Below are positions 23,685 through 34,572 of a DNA stretch of 64,000 bases, piece by piece. Source of the stretch: Linum tenue (Eukaryota > Streptophyta > Magnoliopsida > Malpighiales > Linaceae). The stretch lies in NCBI GenBank assembly GCA_946122785.1, contig CAMGYJ010000010.1, forward strand, positions 51,274,162 to 51,338,161, written 5' to 3'. The position numbers and the translations under genes were made by a program. Position 1 is the stretch's first letter. Every line of letters starts with the position of its first letter. Under the pieces are notes generated by a model. The model did no database searches. It saw only the letters and a list, made by a program, of their open reading frames with translations, and was not told the DNA's origin.

Positions 23685-24922
23685 CTACTGTTGGTCGGCT
23701 GAACAGAACCCGATTGGGTCGCGGATGAAATTCCGGACCTCCTCCACAAAGCGGTCCGACTCCGGCACCTCCGGGTAGGCGTAGAAGGTATGAATCGCAT
23801 TCTCGTACTCCACCACCCTCGCCTCCTTCCCTGCTCTCTTCAGCCCTTCACAGTACCTCCTCTGCCAGTCCTTCAGCGGGTCGTACCCGCCCACGAACAC
23901 CACCGTCGCCGGGAACTTCACCGTGCTCACATCCTCGCCGTTCGGCCCGAACACGTTCACCGCCGGGTGGTCCCTGTCCGACCCCACCGGCATAAACAGC
24001 TTCCACATAATGTCCGTGCGCTTCCACGTGGAGAAGGGCGCGTCGGCTAGCTCCAGCTCCGACGCCGTCCGCTCCTCCCCGCCGAAGAAGGGCTGGATGG
24101 ATATGTTGCCTATCAGATCCAAGGAAGAGAACTTGTGGGACCCACCTCTCATCGCCACGTGGTGGGCAAGGTTGCCTCCCGCGCTGTCTCCCGCCACGAA
24201 GCTCCTTTTCAGCTCCACTGTGCCAGCCTGCAGGTTTAATTAATTTATTAGGGTGGGTGGGTGGGGTATGCATAATTTTTTGATAATTAATAGTGCAGTA
24301 CATTACTGGTGGATGAGAAAATAGGAAAATCTGAGATATTAATTAATTAAAATAGAAGATCGATCAATATTCGATGATATCAATTAATAATAATAATACT
24401 ACCAACCTGGCACAGCCTGGCGACTTCATTGCACTTGCCGCCGTCGATGAACTTAAGGACGTCGAGGCCGTCCTCGTACTGGCACGGACAGCGATGCTCC
24501 GGGGCGAGGCGGTAGTTGACGGAGATGACAACGGCAGGGATTTCGGCGGCGAGGCGGCGGCAGGAGTCGTCGTAAGGCTTGGAGTCGGGAGCCAAGAATG
24601 CGAAGCCGCCGCCGTGGAAGAAGAAGATGAGCGGCAAGGGGTTGGCGGTGGAAAAAGTTGGGGTGTAGAGACGGAACCAGAGGTTGCGGCTGGGATCGAC
24701 GGTGACGTCGGTGGAGGAGACGCCTTTGGAGCGGCGTGGACGGGATTTGATGTCGAACAAGGACATGACCCGGCGGTTGACGGTGCCGTCAGGTCGACAG
24801 CTGAGGTCCACCGCGAAGGACATGAGCTTGACGAAGAGCTTCACCTTCCAGGGAAGTGCTGGAGGAGGACGCACAGCCGTGGAAGAAATAGCAGCAGCCT
24901 TGTCGTCCGACGATGATGCCAT
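23685..24922 (-). CDS. CXE-type carboxylesterase, two exons (probable CXE18-like)
   Basis: Exons 24922-24407 and 24227-23685 join in phase 0 to 352 residues. The alpha/beta-hydrolase marks are all present: oxyanion-hole HGGGF at 103-107, nucleophile elbow GDSAGG with Ser187, catalytic Asp288 (GGYDPLKD) and His318 (NAIHTFY). NYRLAPEHRCPCQYEDG and ISIQPFFGGEERT are typical of plant class I CXE esterases near Arabidopsis CXE18. The HGGG form, rather than HGGS, is that of hydrolytically active members. There is no secretion signal, so it is likely cytosolic. The intron is GT-AG and about 179 bp long. The substrate is unknown; the family hydrolyses short-chain and xenobiotic esters. A close paralogue lies at 44268-45278. 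Confidence 0.92.
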
Positions 24923-25007
24923 TGTCGTCTTGGGTTGTGTGCTCGCAATTCGGATTGGCCAATGACTGATTTCTGGGACGACAAGATCTAGAGTGGAAAG
25001 GTATTAG

Positions 25008-25014
25008 TTATATA
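25008..25014 (-). promoter_or_regulatory. Candidate TATA box of the carboxylesterase gene
   Basis: TATATAA on the minus strand lies 86 bp upstream of the start codon, a spacing that would give a short leader of about 55 bp. Confidence 0.5.
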
Positions 25015-25276
25015 GCGCTGGTTCGGATATGGGAATTAAAATAGATACCGGATGAAGGTGAGACTTGAGAGAGAGGGAGAGGAGGGAAGGGGTCCACATT
25101 CGATCAATAACCATCAGGTGAGTAACTCTCCGTAACCAATCGATTAGCCGTCCATAGATGACCTTTAGATGTGGGATATTAAATACACGCAGTGGTAAAA
25201 TAGTAACCTGACAATCCTTCTGATAATTTGAAAAAGAAAGACGCGACCCTTCCCAGCCATCATCATCACCAACTCT

Positions 25277-25726
25277 TAAAGGTGGCAATTGGATCGGATT
25301 CGTGGATTGGATTGGTGGATCAATGGATCAAATGGATTGGATCCAATGAATTGGTGGATTTATGGATTGGATCAAATGGATTGGTGGATTGATCCATGAA
25401 TCCAAATGACATCCAAGGCTTGGACCAAATATAATTTTTTAAAAGTTTACATACTAAAATGTCATGATGAAAAATATTAGGTACCAAAATGTAATTTTCC
25501 AATGTTATTTTTCGTATAAAAATATAAATTTTAGGTACCAAAATGTAAAATATAAAAAATATAGGTACCAAATCATAATTTGTCATTTGGATCCATGGAT
25601 TGATCCATGAATCCACCAATCCAATTGGATTTGGATCAAACGGATTGGATTTAAATGGATTGGATTAGGTGGATAGTTTGGTGGATGGATTGGATTCATG
25701 GATTTGGATCCTAATTGTCACCTCTA
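25277..25726. mobile_element. hAT-type MITE with TTGGATC subterminal repeats
   Basis: The element begins TAAAGGTGGCAATTGGATC and ends GATCCTAATTGTCACCTCTA, an imperfect inverted pair. Flanks CCAACTCT and CAAACTCT match at 7 of 8 bases. The interior is built from GGATTGGTGGATC words and a central AT-rich core also found in the copy at 20385-20694. No coding capacity. Confidence 0.8.
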
Positions 25727-26139
25727 CAAACTCTGCAAAAACAAAAAGCATCACAGACGGTTCGCGTTCCATCTCTGCTTTTTCGGTATACATTTATGCT
25801 ATACATTCTCTCCATTTACGATATCCATTCTCTCTGTCACATTTTTATCTCCGCTCACAAAGAATACTGACGAGAAACTGCAAACTCGAATTTTCATAAC
25901 GTTAGCAAAGGATACTGATATCAGTTCTTCAGCGATCAAGTGAGGGTTTTCAACTTCGACGTCTTCAACGATCAAGGTAAATCATCACTTCTTTCTTCAA
26001 AATCTAGATTCGTGATTCTGAATGTCTAATTTCAAGTAGAGACTTCACAATGCAAATCGTTTTCACCACTAGATTTTTGTTCTTGCACAATGTTAACCAT
26101 ACTGTTTTAAAGAGATGATAAAAAAAACCAAACAGAAAC
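25727..26139. other. Possible 5' untranslated exon of the mobile-domain pseudogene
   Basis: The stretch 25740-25975 is CT-rich and exon-like and ends in a good donor (CAAG followed by GTAAATC) near 25976. It may be the leader of the pseudogene that starts at 26722. This is inference from position and composition. Confidence 0.3.
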
Positions 26140-26595
26140 CTCTACTATGCTTTAATTTTTTTACAATACCACACTGATAGCATATGGTATTCTAAGGAGA
26201 TACCGTTCAAGTAGTGGTCAAAGTACTTATAGTGAAATACATTTTATAGAAAAGTATAAAAACGACAAAAAACCTATGCTATGCTCTGATTTTTTTAAAA
26301 TACCACACTAATACCATATGGCATATGCTAATATAAGGATAAACCGTCCGAGTAGTGGTCAAAGTACTTACAGTGAAATACATTTTATAGAAAAGTATAA
26401 AAATGACAAAAAAAACCCTATGCTATGCTCTCATTTTTTCATAATACCACACTGGTACCATATGGTATAATAAGGAGTAATTGTTCGAGTAGTGCTCAAA
26501 GCACTTACAATGAAGAAGATTTTCTAAAAATGTATAAGAAACCACAAAAAACCCGCTGCTACGCTTCCATTTATCATAATACCATATGGTATGGT
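26140..26595. repeat. Tandem repeat of about 135-145 bp, roughly 3.5 copies
   Basis: Units start near 26140, 26273, 26418 and 26553 with CTATGCTATGCTCTGATTTT-like sequence, each followed by AATACCACACTNNTACCATATGG and an ATTTTATAGAAAAGTATAAA block in three of them. The ACCATATGGT segment is itself palindromic. The array sits in what would be the first intron of the downstream pseudogene. Confidence 0.75.
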
Positions 26596-26834
26596 GAGGT
26601 AAGATCACTTGAAAACCTTTTCAATAACCCTTGATGTGTTGTACGTTGTATTGCTTACTGGTAGAATATGGTATGGTATGGTATGATATAGCAAACCTTC
26701 TATTCTATATTCGGGTACATCATGTCAAAACCAAGGGACGATTTTCGCACAAGGTGTAGCCCAACAAGAATCAGCACACTGTCAAGGGCATTAACAGCTT
26801 AACAGAGGAAAAAAATGCAGGAATTAGGCATTGA

Positions 26835-27615
26835 TAGGGGTGGGCAACCAAGTCCCGTTTGAAGAGCAAAGTGCATCCCATATCCCAAACACATAAGGGT
26901 TAACGAGTACTAGTTACCCGTACGGGATGGATAACGGGTACCCAAACTACCCGTACATACCCCTCCAAATGATAAGGGAAAAGTTCTGTAGAGCTAACGT
27001 ACATCTCAATGAACGTGTGAATTTCAGTTCAATGAACATGCATAACACTGGATTCTTTCGGAAGCTGGATGTATCAGTAGTCATTTAGTGATAATTACAA
27101 GGCTGAGAAGTTCATATTAGGGTTAACGGATACTATTGAACATACTATCTTCATTCGACACGACAGATGCAGAGATACAATGTGAAATAGAATGTACATG
27201 GCCTTTTGCTTTCAGTAGTCATTTAGTGTCTGTGTAACGCACAATCATGTTGTGCTGAATTGATTAAATAAAAGGAGGAAGCAGAGTTTACACTGGAAAG
27301 GGGTGGAATGAGAAATGAAATGAACCACCAGCTGGATTTATGGTTTAATCAATCGTACGTATGGGTGGGGTGGAATTGGGCTCAGGTTGGGGGATTGGGG
27401 TTGGTTATGTAATGTTTATTGTAGGAATTTTTGCTAACGGGTACTCGTATTACCCAAACGGGTATTAACGGGTAACTCGTGGGTACTCGTTGTAGAAATC
27501 ATTGATCCCAAATCCCATCCCGTTAAAAATAAACGGTATTTGGGTACCCGTAACCCTCAAAAAACGGGACGGATATGGGTATATCCAAATACCGATTTTT
27601 CCTTGCCCACCCCTA
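26835..27615. mobile_element. hAT-type MITE inserted in a coding exon
   Basis: The ends are TAGGGGTGGGCAA and TTGCCCACCCCTA, a perfect 13-bp inverted pair. Flanks GGCATTGA and GGCCTTGA match at 7 of 8. Both ends are filled with GGGTACCCGTA-like words; the centre is unrelated AT-rich DNA. Removing it and one target copy restores continuity of the surrounding reading frame, which confirms the boundaries. Confidence 0.92.
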
Positions 27616-28581
27616 GGCCTTGACGGCTTAACAACCATCCAGCAAACAAAGATATGCAAGAACTTTGCTCTATCCACAATGAGCAAGTACAATCCAGCAA
27701 AGCAATCATTCAAGCTGTTTGATGGAAACTACATGAAGATATCACCAATTGACTTTCATAGAGTTTATGGTCTACCAATGGGTAAAAAGGAAGTGACGCT
27801 CAAGAAATTATCACTGGACGAAGCAGTAGACTATGCGCTACAAGTCCTACTAGAACTAGAACTTCCAGCTGAAAATGTAAGGGTGAAACTACTTAACGTA
27901 GAGCATGACATTTCTTAAGCTCGTACCATTGAAATATGGATAAAACTGTTCTGGTTGCTGGTTACTGGAGGTTCACTGTCCCCATTTTCAAACCCTACTG
28001 CTGAGTTGATTATGGTTGAGTACTTACAGCAAAGAAAAATCAAGCATTTCAAAGAATATAACTCGTGCAAGTTCTTCTTCGACTATATGAATGAGGGGTT
28101 GAAATCAAGAAAGTTATACGTCAATGCAGATCTTCATTTCTTAACAGTAAGTATCTATACCCTCAATAATATCATTTCAATTAGTATTACCCTAAAGCAT
28201 TACCAATCCTAGTACTTAAAAAAACTAATACAACTGTTTCTCCTTTCCACAAACAAATAAAAGGTATGCTTCATGTACAAGTTGGATGAAATTGCCTTCT
28301 CCACCCAGTTTCAAATCCCAGCAACAAGCTATCACGACGACCTTGTTGTGCAAAGAAACTTTGAAAACATAATCAACTACTACAGTGGAGAAGTAATTAA
28401 GGAGCTGATGAAGATACAAGATAAAGAAGACAAGATCAATGGCACCAACAATGATGATGATGATGACAACAACACAGAACAAAAACCATCAACGTCACTC
28501 ATATTTGATTTGAAGATGATCAAGACTATCACCCAAATAAGTATAAATTACCCTATGTTACAATTGTGCAATTCATATAAC

Positions 28582-28673
28582 TAATACCACACATGAACCA
28601 TGGTGGTAACATATGATATTGTACTCTATAATGGACATACCATCCATTACCACCATGGTAACATGTGGTATTC
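28582..28673. repeat. Imperfect hairpin with AATACCACA arms
   Basis: AATACCACACATGAACCATG and its imperfect inverse CATGGTAACATGTGGTATT bracket a loop of about 40 bp. The arms resemble the AATACCACAC...CCATATGG core of the tandem array at 26140-26595, so both may derive from one repeat family within this locus. Confidence 0.5.
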
Positions 28674-30608
28674 TACTGTAAATATTAACTTACAAACCAA
28701 AAATCACTAATGCGGGCTGAGAAAGCAATAAATCTGGTGAAAACATCAATTAAAGCTATGTTGCAATCAATCAAGATGCAATTCAAAGCTCAAATGGATG
28801 AGCTTGTCAAACACAAGGAAAAGTTGGAGCAACAAACTTCTGATGAGAACTTTGATGGTGTAGAAGGAGAAAGATCCGATAACGTGATTGTCGAACAAAA
28901 TGAAAGAACTGAATCTGGAGATGAAGATAAAGAAGCAGACACCAACCTGGAAGAAACTCCGAAGAGAATTTTGACAATGCACAATCAAGCAAAAGGAAAG
29001 CAAACACAGTCAATGAATCTCAAGAAAATGATGATTCTCAACAAACAACAATTGATCCAGCTACACCAACATAATGTAAGAAAAAAATAATCAAGATGGT
29101 TCTTCAAAAGAATCAGAAGCACCAACAATAGAGAATCCTGCTGAAACTGCTGAGAAGAACCAAGGAAAGTCAGTTCCAAAGCATGTAAACCAGGAGGGCA
29201 ACAAAAAGGAGATGAAGGAAAGACCGAAAGAGAAATGAAATTCATCAAGATCATGAAGGAGATGATAGTGAAAAGACACATTCAGATGTGCTTGTTTCAA
29301 AGAAGGGAGAACATGTGAAGAACAATGAAGAAGAAGCTATACAACCACCACTAAAGACTACAGGAAACCCCAAAGTTGCAAAGGACAGTGACATACCATC
29401 TTTTGACATAAGCCCACTCAATCACCCATCACCACCACCAAATATCAACATCACCACAACAACCAGAAGAACCGCGCAAAAGAAGGATAGTGGTGAAGAA
29501 TGTGTATGGACCAGAGAAGAAAGCAAAAACATCAACCCCACCAAAAGGCACAACAAGCCCACAGTTGTAGAATCAACCATTCATTGAATGGTTAAACTTG
29601 TACTCGAACAACCAAGAGAGGCTACTGGAGATAGATTTTTGCTTGACTGCTTTTTCACCTGCAGGGTTGCTTGAGGACTATGGCGCCTGGCGAACCTTGA
29701 TGACAGGATAATTATTCTCAGTGGCATGACCTCGGATGATGCGTGTAAATTTCTCTTCATCTCCGTGAACCTCTCCAAGCTAGAGCTAGCTGATATGATC
29801 TTTATTCTCTGGCGAATTTGGAAGGGCAGGTGTTGGTCGGTACATGGCCATATCCAATATCTTCCTCACACTTTACTCCGCCAATACCATAGGCAAGTGG
29901 AGGTCAGTGGGTCAAACTCCACCTAGTCTGCGTCGCAGGGAGAACAGCCAAACACACAACCCTACTGCCAGAACCCTGGCTGCTGGAAATGGAATCCCCG
30001 CAAATGCAATTTCTGTTTGGTTCGATGGGGCGGCTAAACGAGATCGAGGAGGAAGCATTGGCTTTGTAGGGTTCCACTTCCAAGCATCAATAATATTCTC
30101 TTTGTTTTTGGCAAATGGTATGAAGGGATAAATGATCCATTTTGTTAGAATATGAGTTGAATTTGATTTGGGTTTGTTTTGTGTTTTGGGCCAGTTTTGT
30201 TTGGGTTTGTGTTTGAGTTTTGTTTTGGCCTTTTCCTTGTATGTTTGGAAAAGGTGTTTGGTTTTCTGTTTGGGATTAGGAGAAGAGTTCTATAAATACT
30301 CTTCATCACCCTAGTATGTAGTAAGGTTAGTCAGGTTAGTTTGTTTGGTTTGTCCGTCCAGAATTTGGTTTGTAACCTGTACTCTCCTCAAATCAGTGAA
30401 ATTTGTTCTCCCCTGTCCGTGGATTAGCTAGCACACATTGTGTTAGTGAGCCATGTTAAATTCGTGTTCGTTTGTGTTCATCTGAATTATCGATTGCACG
30501 CTTCTGTTCTGACAAGTGGTATCAGAGCCTGATTGCGGTTTTTGGAATTTGGCGCTGGACTGAAGTTTTGATTTGTGGAGTTTGGTTGGAGTTTGTTTAA
30601 TAGTAAGG

Positions 30609-31449
30609 ATGGCTACTATTAGTATGAAGATTGATAAGTTCACCGGGGGGAAAAAGTTTTAGTTTGTGGCAGATCAAGATGCAAGCACTGTTGAAACAAC
30701 AGGGTTTGTGGGCTCCGTTGTCTGGAAAATCGAAGAAGGAAAGCATAGATGAAGAAGAGTGGAATACTTTGGAGGAGAAAGCTCACTCTACAATCTTGCT
30801 TTGTTTGGCTAATGATATCATCACTGAGGTTGCTGCTGAGAAGACTGCCGCGGCTTTGTGGTTGAAGCTTGAAAGTCTATACATGACAAAGTCTTTAACC
30901 AACAAGTTGCATATGAAGCAACGTTTGTTCAGTTTGCGTATGGAGGAAGGTACGTCTCTCAGGAATCATCTAGATCAACTCAATACTATCTTGTTAGATC
31001 TGCAGAATATTGATGTTAAAATAGATGATGAGGATGCTGCCTTAATTCTGTTAGTATCTTTGCCACGGTCGTATGAGAATTTTGTGGATTCTTTTATTGT
31101 TGGGAAAGATAGTTTGTCTTTGGAAGATGTCAGATCTGCTCTACATACTAGAGAGGTTCGACATAAGGCGTCTGGTTCAGGTTCGAAAAATCAGACATCT
31201 GGGTTGGCTGCTACGAGTAGTAGGAGACAACAATCTGGTAATAGGAAGACGAATACAAATACGAATTATGCTGGTTTGAAAGATGATATCTGTCATTACT
31301 GTAAAGAGAAAGGACATTGGAAATTTGATTGTCCTAAACTAAAGAAATATCAGGAGAAGAAGGAATCATCTGCTGCTGTGGCGGAAGAAACTAACTCTGA
31401 TTCTGAAGATGGTTTGGCCTTAGCAGTGAATGAACAAGTACATCATTAG
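30609..31449 (+). pseudogene. copia gag polyprotein with frameshift
   Basis: The natural start ATGGCTACTATTAGTATGAA at 30609 opens MATISMKIDKFTG. An altered G/A run near 30643-30655 shifts the frame and a TAG follows. The body then continues in another frame from 30631 to 31449 with a UBN2-type gag: LWQIKMQALLKQQGLW, then LHMKQRLFSLRMEEG. It ends with a CCHC zinc knuckle (CHYCKEKGHWKFDCPK) that binds the element's RNA. After the stop at 31449, WYLDTATDYHMCPSRE marks the start of the aspartic protease. One shift therefore disables the copy. Confidence 0.85.
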
Positions 31450-31614
31450 GATGTGTGGTATTTAGATACTGCAACTGATTATCATATGTGTCCAAGCAGG
31501 GAGTGTTTTTCAACTTATGAGTAGATAGATGGAGGACATGTTTCTATGGCCAATGGTGCTATCTGTAAGATTGTTGGAAGAGGCTCCGTCAGGATGAGGA
31601 CACATGATGGTTCT

Positions 31615-34400
31615 TGTAACATCCCGTATCTAGGTTAAATCTCACATCGAACCGGTTCGACGTTGGAACAAAGAACACCAACAATAGTTGAAATGAATTC
31701 TACCGGTTTGGAAGAACTATGAGTACTCGTCAATTAAAGACGTGATAAATCGAGAGAATAAATATGGCATGAATGAATTATGATAAGGGCGAAAATACGA
31801 ACTAGTGATCTCAGACGTTGACAGATTCTGATGTGATAAAAAAAATGTATTCACCACCAAGATTTGAACCAACAACTTGAAGGTACAACCATGACTACTT
31901 AACCAGTTGGACTACGTGTTGCTTATGTATAAGTAAGCCAATATTAGTTTATTTAACTATTACCTGGCGAGAACATTTTCTGAAGAAACAAATGCAGCTC
32001 TCCATAAGCGACCAGCTTCTGTCCAAGATGATTGAATCCATCCTATTACAATAACTCACCACCACATGTATTATAATTTATGTAAGGACACAAGGAGGAG
32101 AGATAGCCACGTTCTCTCTTCTTTTAGTTTGACTTTTTTAAAGGAAAGACAACAGTGACCAACCATTTTCATGAGCTGTGAAATTTGAGATTGGATTTGG
32201 AGTTAATATTCAACAACAACTTTGTCGACGAAGTAATGGATGACTGGGTTGTTGTGTATATATATATAGAACCAAAACTCGTATGACGACCATAAGTCCC
32301 AACTAAAGGAAGGAAGGAAATAGAGAGATAAGGAGAGTTTCTGGGTGTTCTGGGTTTGGGAGGTCGCCATAGGGATCTGGGGAGGTTCCCCACGAAGCTA
32401 GAAGCATCATTGAAGCCTTGTCGGAGCCTCGCCGGAGTTTCGTCGGGATCCCGTGACGTCAACGACGTCAACTCCGACCTCAACCATTCTATGAGTGGTT
32501 GGTACCGTTATGAAGAGGACGATGCCAGGAGCACGCACGTTTCGACGGAATCAATTTTCAACGTCGGACGAGGAGAAACGAGCCTCGCAAGTTGGCCACG
32601 TAGAACTGTCAGTTTCTGAAAATCATGTATTGTTTCTGTAAATTCGAAAAGGTTGAGGATCTGGACAGACTTTTTCCATATGAAGGGTCAACGACCCGTT
32701 TGACTGGAAAATGTTATTTACAGTACTTGGAATTTCGGGAACTGACAGAATTCGTATTTTGGCTGTAATTCGTTCGTTTGACGTCCAAATGACGAACTGT
32801 TTTCGCCTACAGGATCGTAGAGACGAGGAGAATTTTATCAAGGAGTATTGGAATTTTTACAGAATCTGTGCAGAGTTGATTTACGGCATAAATAAGGTGT
32901 GTGGACCCTGCGGTGAATAGGCGGTGTTTTACTACGTGTTATGTGTTTAATATTGAAACATAGCTGAGGATTTAACGAAGATAAAATGAAGAATGTCGTT
33001 ATTATGATTTTGATACTCGAGTAGAATTGGATGATTCATAATCGAGTATTTGGAATTTACGATTTTGTAATTGATCCCTACGAGTCGTGAAATTCCTCGA
33101 GACTACGTTGTTACTATTTCAATAATTCATGACGTGATTTCATGCCATGAGTTATGTGAAATTCCGCCTACGATATAATAATGCTCCTAATAAGACTACT
33201 TGGGATAATCATTAAACCACGAACGAATTCGTAATAATTTGAATAATGGACAGCTACCATGGGAGAATTCTGTCTAGGCTAGTGGTTTTTAATCGAGACC
33301 TTCATGGTACTCGTCCACTTACCTGGGAATTCACTCGGTAAACTCTTTTGCGAATACGGTTGTAAGAAGTGTACTACGAGTAGTGGCACTCATTCCTTTT
33401 CCCGAAGTTCTTACCACGGCGGGTCCGCCATTCGAATTACTCGGTGATTCACCGATTAAATGGTTATCCGTTATCGAACCATGTACGAGGATTTAAACCG
33501 TCCATCTTATACGTTGAATGTATGATAACGATAATGTTTGCGAATGAATTTCTACTTGATAATTTGATGGATGATATGATAATTTTATCGTATGCATGAG
33601 ATGTACAAATTAGCGTTTGGCATAGACTTGGTAATTACACCAAGGTCGATTGAGATGGATGATTATCATATTGAGATTATGATGATAATGATGCTTTTAT
33701 ATGATGTTCATATTAATCACATATACTTAGAAAGGGGCTGCATTTACCCCCAACCATTTGATATCATTACTGACGATCATTAGGATCGATGAGGCCAGTG
33801 GCCAGAGAGATATGATTGTGGTTTCTGATATAACCACTGAGATGATGAGGCTCGAGCGGGGTTGGATGTATGATGACCTTGGCGCCCAAATTAATAAAAT
33901 GGAAATGCATTGCACTTGCATATTGTTTGGATATTGGATGCTAGGTTGAGACTTCAACCTAGATGCCATGATTAGGTGGTTAATCAATTGATGTGGAAAA
34001 CGTATCCATAGACTTCGCCGTGTAGGAGGGAACAGCGCCACACCTCAGCTAAATTAGTTAGCTGACCCCCTCCCTTTTTGTGTTCAGATCCGCAGCAGAG
34101 GAACTGAGCTTGGACGTCGGAGCTGTGCAACTTCTACTCCATCATGAGGTAGCAGACGATTGGTCGGAGGAGAGTTTTTAACTATGTTTTGTGTTTTAAA
34201 ACAAGTATCATAAACATGTATTATGTTGGATTTGATTGCATCGAACTTGATTGATTGAGTTATTATGATTTATGGATTTTACCAAAGTATGTAAGATGGA
34301 GATTTGAGTTTCAACGAACAAGTGTTTGGATTTGATGTCATGAATTGGATGTTGTATGTTTAATAAATGAGATTGGATATTAATAAATGTTTTAGATTTG

Positions 34401-34437
<37 letters not shown>

Positions 34438-34572
34438 CACCTCGAGTTATGTTTAGTAAACGAAAGTTGCATATGTGTTGAATGATGAGTTAATACGTAA
34501 ACCCCGTTAGTATTTTCTGCTGTGCGGGCGAACCAATGGTTCGACCCATGAATTTTAGGGTGGGGTGTTACA
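31615..34572. mobile_element. Solo LTR of a Ty3/gypsy (Tekay/Del-like) retrotransposon
   Basis: This 2958-bp segment begins TGTAACATCCCGTATCTAGG and ends GGGTGGGGTGTTACA, so it has TG...CA ends with a short inverted TGTAACA. It is flanked by a perfect 5-bp duplication GTTCT (31610-31614, 34573-34577). No second copy of the ends and no coding domain occurs inside. A solo LTR left by recombination explains this best; the ends resemble those of chromovirus Tekay/Del LTRs. It interrupts the protease remnant of the copia element, whose frame resumes with SVRTLNNVRHIPEMTKNL. An (AT)n run lies at 34403-34434. Confidence 0.85.
31856..31932 (-). other. Degenerate tRNA-like segment inside the solo LTR
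   Basis: On the minus strand the sequence contains GTAGTCCAACTGGTTAAG, resembling a pol III A box, and about 40 bases later GGTTCAAATCTTGG, close to the B-box consensus GGTTCRANNCC. The T-arm pairs poorly and no clear acceptor stem forms, so this is not a functional tRNA gene. Confidence 0.35.

Larger units (their letters stand above)
26722..29587 (+). pseudogene. Plant-mobile-domain / Ulp1-associated type gene, disrupted
   Basis: Joining across the inserted element (26835-27615 plus one target copy), one frame reads CSPTRISTLSRALTA, a stop, then QRKKMQELGIDGL and DFHRVYGLPMG. This fits the N-terminal region of plant mobile-domain/Ulp1-family proteins (CSPxR...IGFGGL...DVHRVFGLP). Two in-frame TAA stops interrupt it, one near 26800 and one at 27916-27918, besides the insertion at the GID codon. 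The frame then continues (27919-28146), splices with GTAAGT to 28264, and leads to acidic and Lys/Glu-rich linker frames at 28264-28584, 28710-29090 and 29288-29587. No Ulp1 peptidase domain follows; sequence changes to a LINE remnant. In plants such genes are often carried by Mutator-like elements, so it may itself be transposon cargo. Confidence 0.6.

Noticed and set aside
26140..26595. CRISPR-like array
   Set aside because: Units are about 140 bp without short spacers, and the genome is a plant.
31856..31932. Functional tRNA gene
   Set aside because: The A and B boxes are recognisable, but the T-arm pairs poorly and no acceptor stem is present.
31615..34572. A long hAT or Mutator element because its ends are inverted (TGTAACA/TGTTACA)
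   Set aside because: The flanking duplication is 5 bp and the ends are TG...CA, which fits an LTR.
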